From: Croceitalea sp.
Lineage (GTDB): Bacteria > Bacteroidota > Bacteroidia > Flavobacteriales > Flavobacteriaceae
NCBI GenBank assembly: GCA_013001145.1
Contig: JABDND010000018.1
Span: forward strand, 1-46,355
Length of the DNA stretch: 46,355 nucleotides
Direction of reading: 5' to 3'
Within the stretch, counting starts at the first letter, position 1, and every line of letters begins with the position of its first letter. Made by a program: the position numbers and the translations under genes. A model generated the notes under the pieces. It saw only the letters and a list, made by a program, of their open reading frames with translations. It was not told the DNA's origin and did no database searches. This document shows, piece by piece, positions 43,043 to 46,355 of this stretch.

Positions 43043-46000
43043 TTATTTAATAATTATCTGAGAGGTATCAGACCAATCGTCACCAATTACTTTCAATATG
43101 TAAGTACCGGTTTCTACATTTGGCAATTGATAATCAATGACATCTCTTCCACGGTAGGTGTTAAATTTCTGGAAAGACGATACCATTCTACCGCTCATAT
43201 CATAAAGGCCAACAGAAATGCTTTCTGTTTGGGCTCCAATCATAACCGCTCTGGCTTTTATTGAATTGGTATCAATATCAGATTCAACTGAACCGTTTAT
43301 AGTATTGATTTCAATAGTTAGAAGACCACCGCTTACGGAAGGGTTAGGAACAGCATCAGCAATCTGATTAAATGCTGAAGGTCTTGTTCCATCAGGTAAA
43401 CAACCACCATCACGTGAAAGTACAAATACATCTTGTCCGGTACATCCATCTGGTCTTGTCCATGTAACTTTGTATTCTCCAAAGTCATCAACCTCAAGAG
43501 TACGCCCCTCGGTTACATGAATTCTGTTTGGATCTACAGTGTTACTACCATCTTGGAAGACTACCTCACCATTGGCAAATTCCCATGTAAATGTCCATCC
43601 AGTGAAGTCATCACTGATAAACTGTCTCAATAGATTGATATCACGGAATACCCAGAAATATAATTGGTCTCCCAAACATGCCGTATCATTATCTCTTACG
43701 TCATAGAATCCTGGTGGATCACGTGGCAAAATCTTATTGGCCAAATCAGCTCCACAAGTATCAATTAAACGTATTCCTGCATCTACCGTTGGATTATCTC
43801 CAATGACATTAATACAATCTGTAACCCCATCTGAGTTTACATCAGAATCGAATGTGTCGTCAGCAGCATCTTTGGTGGTAAATTCAAAACCAGCGGGTAA
43901 ACTAAACTCTAGATAGTATGGCCCACTTCCAGGACAAACTTCAAAGTTATAGAAACCACCTGCGTCTGTTACCGTACTTTCAACAAATGTACCGCCAGTG
44001 TTGGTCGAACCTGGACCACATTCGTATAAAGAAACAGTTATACCGGGCACGCCAGCTTCACCATCTTGTACACCATTACGATTAACGTCATCGAAAACAA
44101 AATCTCCAATGGATAGTTTTGTATCAACGGTCAGGTTCAATGTCTGGTCTGCGGCACAGTCCTCTCCCTCAATGGTCAAGGATGTAGAGCCGTCGGCACC
44201 GTCATAGGTCACCCCGTTGACGCTCCAAGTATAAGACTCGTCCGAACAGATTGTCACGTCCGTTACCACTGGAGCGGGCTCCGGTGTCACGGTCACAGTG
44301 GCCATGGCAGTTTCTTCACAACCATTAGCATCGGTTACGGTCACTGAATATGTAGTTGTTTCCTGTGGATTTACTACAATCGTTGTGCCTTCATCGCCGT
44401 TACTCCAGTTGTATTCTACCGCTGTTGCGGAGGTCGCAGTTAATGTAGCCATCTCATCGGAGCAAACGGTAACGTCTGAAACACTTACTTCAGGTTTAGG
44501 ATTCACGGTTACAACCACTTCATCCATAGCAGTACAACTACTGTTTTCCGAAGATGTGACTGTCACTGTATAGGTTGTTGTAGCGCTTGGCCTAACCACA
44601 ATACTTGGGCCTGTTGCACCATTACTCCATACATAGCCTTCTGGGGCAACATCTCCAGTTGCTGTTGCGGTTAAAGTGACAAGATCACCTGCACAAACCA
44701 TGACATCGTCGCCTGCATTTACTTCAGGTTGTGGTGTTACTGTGACAGTAGCTGTTGCCTCTTTGAAACAACCATTGGCATCTCTAACAGTGACCGTATA
44801 ATCGGTTGTAACCTGCGGAGTTACTGTTAAGGTAGAGGTCTGGGCAGCAAAACCTGTCCAAAAATATGCCTCAGCTGTGTCTGATAAAGCTTCTAAAATA
44901 AACGATTCTCCTGCACAAATGGTTCCACCTTCCAAAGTTACCTCGGGCAGTGGGTTTATGGTCGCCGTAGCGGTTGCCATTTCTTCACATCCATTGGCAT
45001 CGGTCACGGTCACTGTATAGTCGCCTGATTCGGTAACTACGATGGACTCGGTTGTTTCGCCGTTGCTCCACAGGAAGCTCACCGCTGTTGCGGATGTAGC
45101 CGTCAATGTTGCAGTTTCATTGGCACAAACTGTCACGTCCGGTACACTTACCTCTGGCAGTGGGTTTATGGTCGCCGTAGCGGTGGCCATGCTCTCACAT
45201 CCATTGGCATCGGTCACGGTCACTGTATAGTCACCTGATTCGGTTACTACGATGGACTCGGTTGTTTCGCCGTTGCTCCACAGGAAGCTCACCGCTGTTG
45301 CGGATGTAGCCGTCAATGTTGCAGTTTCATTGGCACAAACTGTCACGTCCGGCACACTTACCTCGGGCAGTGGGTTTACTGTGACTTCAATACTTGCTTC
45401 TGCAAAGCACTCAAATTGTGAAGTGTCCGTTACGATAACGCTATACATTGTAGTTACTTCCGGCGTAACAGTCAATTCTGCATTGGTTTCACCATCCAAA
45501 ATTTCACCATTAGCCTTCCATTGGAATTGATCTCCTCCAGATGCGGTTAATGTTACTGTTTCACCTAAACATATTGGGTCTACTGGAGTAACTACCGGTG
45601 TAATATCACACGGAAGGAAAACACCTGCATCTAAAGTCGTATTGTTCTCACCGGGAGCGAGGTCCGTACAAGGTGTACGTCCATCGGCACCGGCATCTGA
45701 ATCTGTTGCATCGTCACCACCTTGATTGGCAGGTGAACGCTCATATCCCGTTGGCAATACGAACTCCACGATATAGTCCACATTGGGGTCTAGATCGGCA
45801 AAGCCGTAGTTACCGTTTCCATCTGTAGTGGTCGTATCTAATTGGTTGCCATCGCAATCCAAAAGGTTCACGACAACGCCTTCAACACCAGCTTCACCGT
45901 CATCTTGTATGCCGTTCTGATTTTCATCAAGGAACACGGTATCGCCCAAAGAGGCCCTTGGCAAGAATATACCTGCATCAAGAGTTGGGTTGTTCTCACC

Positions 46001-46355
46001 GGGAGCGAGGTCCGTACAAGGAGTACGTCCGTCGGCACCGGCATCTGAATCTGTTGCATCGTCACCACTCGCATCGACAGGAGAGAACACGAATCCTCCA
46101 TCAGGGAGTACGAACTCCACGATATAGTCCACATTGGGGTCTAGATCGGCAAAGCCGTAGTTACCGTTTCCATCTGTAGTGGTCGTATCTAATTGGTTGC
46201 CATCGCAATCCAAAAGGTTCACGACAACACCTTCAACACCAGCTTCACCGTCATCTTGTATGCCGTTCTGATTTTCATCAAGGAACACGGTATCGCCCAA
46301 AGAGGCCCTTGGCAAGAATATACCTGCATCAAGAGTTGGGTTGTTCTCACCGGGA
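43043..46355 (-). CDS. giant T9SS-secreted SdrD-B/Ig-like repeat protein (partial, 5' end missing)
   Basis: The frame is open to the window edge, so this is the C-terminal part only (at least 1104 residues). Order from the N side: SdrD-B-like repeats (marks SLGDTVFLDENQNGIQDDGE and GNGNYGFADLDPNVDYIVEF) at about 46355-45615; six to seven Ig-like/PKD-like domains with a conserved CANETATL or CAGE cysteine, about 45614-44120; another SdrD-B-like domain (SIGDFVFDDVNRNGVQDGEA); a cysteine-rich domain at 43750-43400; and a type A T9SS sorting domain (ADAVPNPSVSGG, ending TYILKVIGDDWSDTSQIIIK). It is predicted to be exported by Sec, then T9SS, to the cell surface as an adhesin or scaffold. Several repeats are nearly identical in DNA. 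Confidence 0.93.
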   Translation of the reverse strand, partial: PGENNPTLDAGIFLPRASLGDTVFLDENQNGIQDDGEAGVEGVVVNLLDCDGNQLDTTTTDGNGNYGFADLDPNVDYIVEFVLPDGGFVFSPVDASGDDATDSDAGADGRTPCTDLAPGENNPTLDAGIFLPRASLGDTVFLDENQNGIQDDGEAGVEGVVVNLLDCDGNQLDTTTTDGNGNYGFADLDPNVDYIVEFVLPTGYERSPANQGGDDATDSDAGADGRTPCTDLAPGENNTTLDAGVFLPCDITPVVTPVDPICLGETVTLTASGGDQFQWKANGEILDGETNAELTVTPEVTTMYSVIVTDTSQFECFAEASIEVTVNPLPEVSVPDVTVCANETATLTATSATAVSFLWSNGETTESIVVTESGDYTVTVTDANGCESMATATATINPLPEVSVPDVTVCANETATLTATSATAVSFLWSNGETTESIVVTESGDYTVTVTDANGCEEMATATATINPLPEVTLEGGTICAGESFILEALSDTAEAYFWTGFAAQTSTLTVTPQVTTDYTVTVRDANGCFKEATATVTVTPQPEVNAGDDVMVCAGDLVTLTATATGDVAPEGYVWSNGATGPSIVVRPSATTTYTVTVTSSENSSCTAMDEVVVTVNPKPEVSVSDVTVCSDEMATLTATSATAVEYNWSNGDEGTTIVVNPQETTTYSVTVTDANGCEETAMATVTVTPEPAPVVTDVTICSDESYTWSVNGVTYDGADGSTSLTIEGEDCAADQTLNLTVDTKLSIGDFVFDDVNRNGVQDGEAGVPGITVSLYECGPGSTNTGGTFVESTVTDAGGFYNFEVCPGSGPYYLEFSLPAGFEFTTKDAADDTFDSDVNSDGVTDCINVIGDNPTVDAGIRLIDTCGADLANKILPRDPPGFYDVRDNDTACLGDQLYFWVFRDINLLRQFISDDFTGWTFTWEFANGEVVFQDGSNTVDPNRIHVTEGRTLEVDDFGEYKVTWTRPDGCTGQDVFVLSRDGGCLPDGTRPSAFNQIADAVPNPSVSGGLLTIEINTINGSVESDIDTNSIKARAVMIGAQTESISVGLYDMSGRMVSSFQKFNTYRGRDVIDYQLPNVETGTYILKVIGDDWSDTSQIIIK
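44950..45369 (-). repeat. tandem 210-bp Ig-like domain repeat (two near-identical units)
   Basis: Units 44950-45159 and 45160-45369 are each 210 bases (70 codons) and differ at about nine positions by eye. Both encode the block starting VSVPDVTVCANETATL. The neighbouring Ig-like domains in the same protein are far more diverged, so this pair is a recent duplication or has been kept alike by gene conversion. Confidence 0.85.
45615..46355 (-). repeat. tandem ~350-bp SdrD-B-like repeats
   Basis: A 348-base unit (45615-45962) and a 351-base unit (45963-46313) are followed by the start of a third at the window edge (46314-46355). The first 60-70 residues of each unit are almost identical in DNA; they differ mainly in the segment LPTGYERSPANQGG versus LPDGGFVFSPVDASG. 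The series continues beyond the window. Confidence 0.88.

Noticed and set aside
45042-45530. Repeated plus-strand open frames opposite the Ig-like repeats
   Set aside because: They are the mirror of the duplicated 210-base units of a protein with clear domains and a sorting signal; the duplication explains their similarity.
1-46355. Mobile elements, tRNA genes, CRISPR arrays or prophage
   Set aside because: I found no transposase, integrase, tRNA cloverleaf, regular short direct-repeat array or phage gene; the only long repeats are inside the surface-protein gene.

Overview
This window is chromosomal DNA from a member of the Bacteroidota, almost certainly a flavobacterium (family Flavobacteriaceae). 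The evidence is an AT-rich composition, promoters of the TTG-N19..23-TAnnTTTG type instead of -35/-10 boxes, an almost complete lack of Shine-Dalgarno sites, TonB-dependent receptors with a carboxypeptidase-like N-terminal domain, a type IX secretion (T9SS) C-terminal sorting domain, DUF6048/DUF6452/DUF2795/DUF4105 families, bacillithiol synthesis (BshC), and a 6S-type RNA downstream of zapA. I cannot fix the genus. I see no tRNA, rRNA, insertion sequence, prophage or CRISPR array. The region reads as stable core genome, ending in part of a very large repetitive surface-protein gene.

Layout. 0.1-5.4 kb: a small exported protein, then on the minus strand a sensor histidine kinase, an M14 carboxypeptidase and an exported amidohydrolase. 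5.5-13.8 kb (minus): secA with a strong terminator, DUF2795, a PduO-type cobalamin adenosyltransferase, a 44-residue membrane protein with a TTG start, a shortened methyltransferase-like protein, an ABC-F ATPase and a DUF4105 membrane protein. 13.8-15.5 kb (plus): pssA and a DUF4198 protein. 15.5-18.4 kb (minus): overlapping operon kdsD-tatC-carboxymuconolactone decarboxylase-lptB, linking LPS precursor synthesis, Tat export and LPS transport. 18.6-22.8 kb: recQ (without its zinc cysteines), a four-gene minus-strand cluster of small membrane proteins (DUF2752, CCC-motif, CD225/dispanin, DUF2752) and an Smr-domain gene. 22.8-29.4 kb: lipoprotein, cysteine desulfurase, then a tightly packed M23 peptidase / TonB receptor / exported protein operon.

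29.5-36.6 kb: a ZapB-like coiled-coil protein, zapA, a 6S-like RNA and rny on the plus strand; then on the minus strand a VOC protein and rlmD/DUF6452/DUF6048; then rocD on the plus strand with a bidirectional terminator. 36.7-42.8 kb: a carboxypeptidase-like-domain protein, a second M14 carboxypeptidase paralogous to the first, bshC and a PNPOx-family protein. 43.0-46.4 kb: the 3' part of a giant T9SS-secreted protein with SdrD-B-like and Ig-like repeats, open at the window edge.

The dominant theme is envelope biology (export by Sec, Tat and T9SS, LPS, phospholipid, peptidoglycan hydrolysis, outer-membrane receptors and secreted peptidases) beside housekeeping functions. The best candidates for under-described biology are the CD225/DUF2752/CCC cluster, the 6S-like RNA locus, the zinc-less RecQ, and the four convergent gene pairs that share one four-base stop signal.
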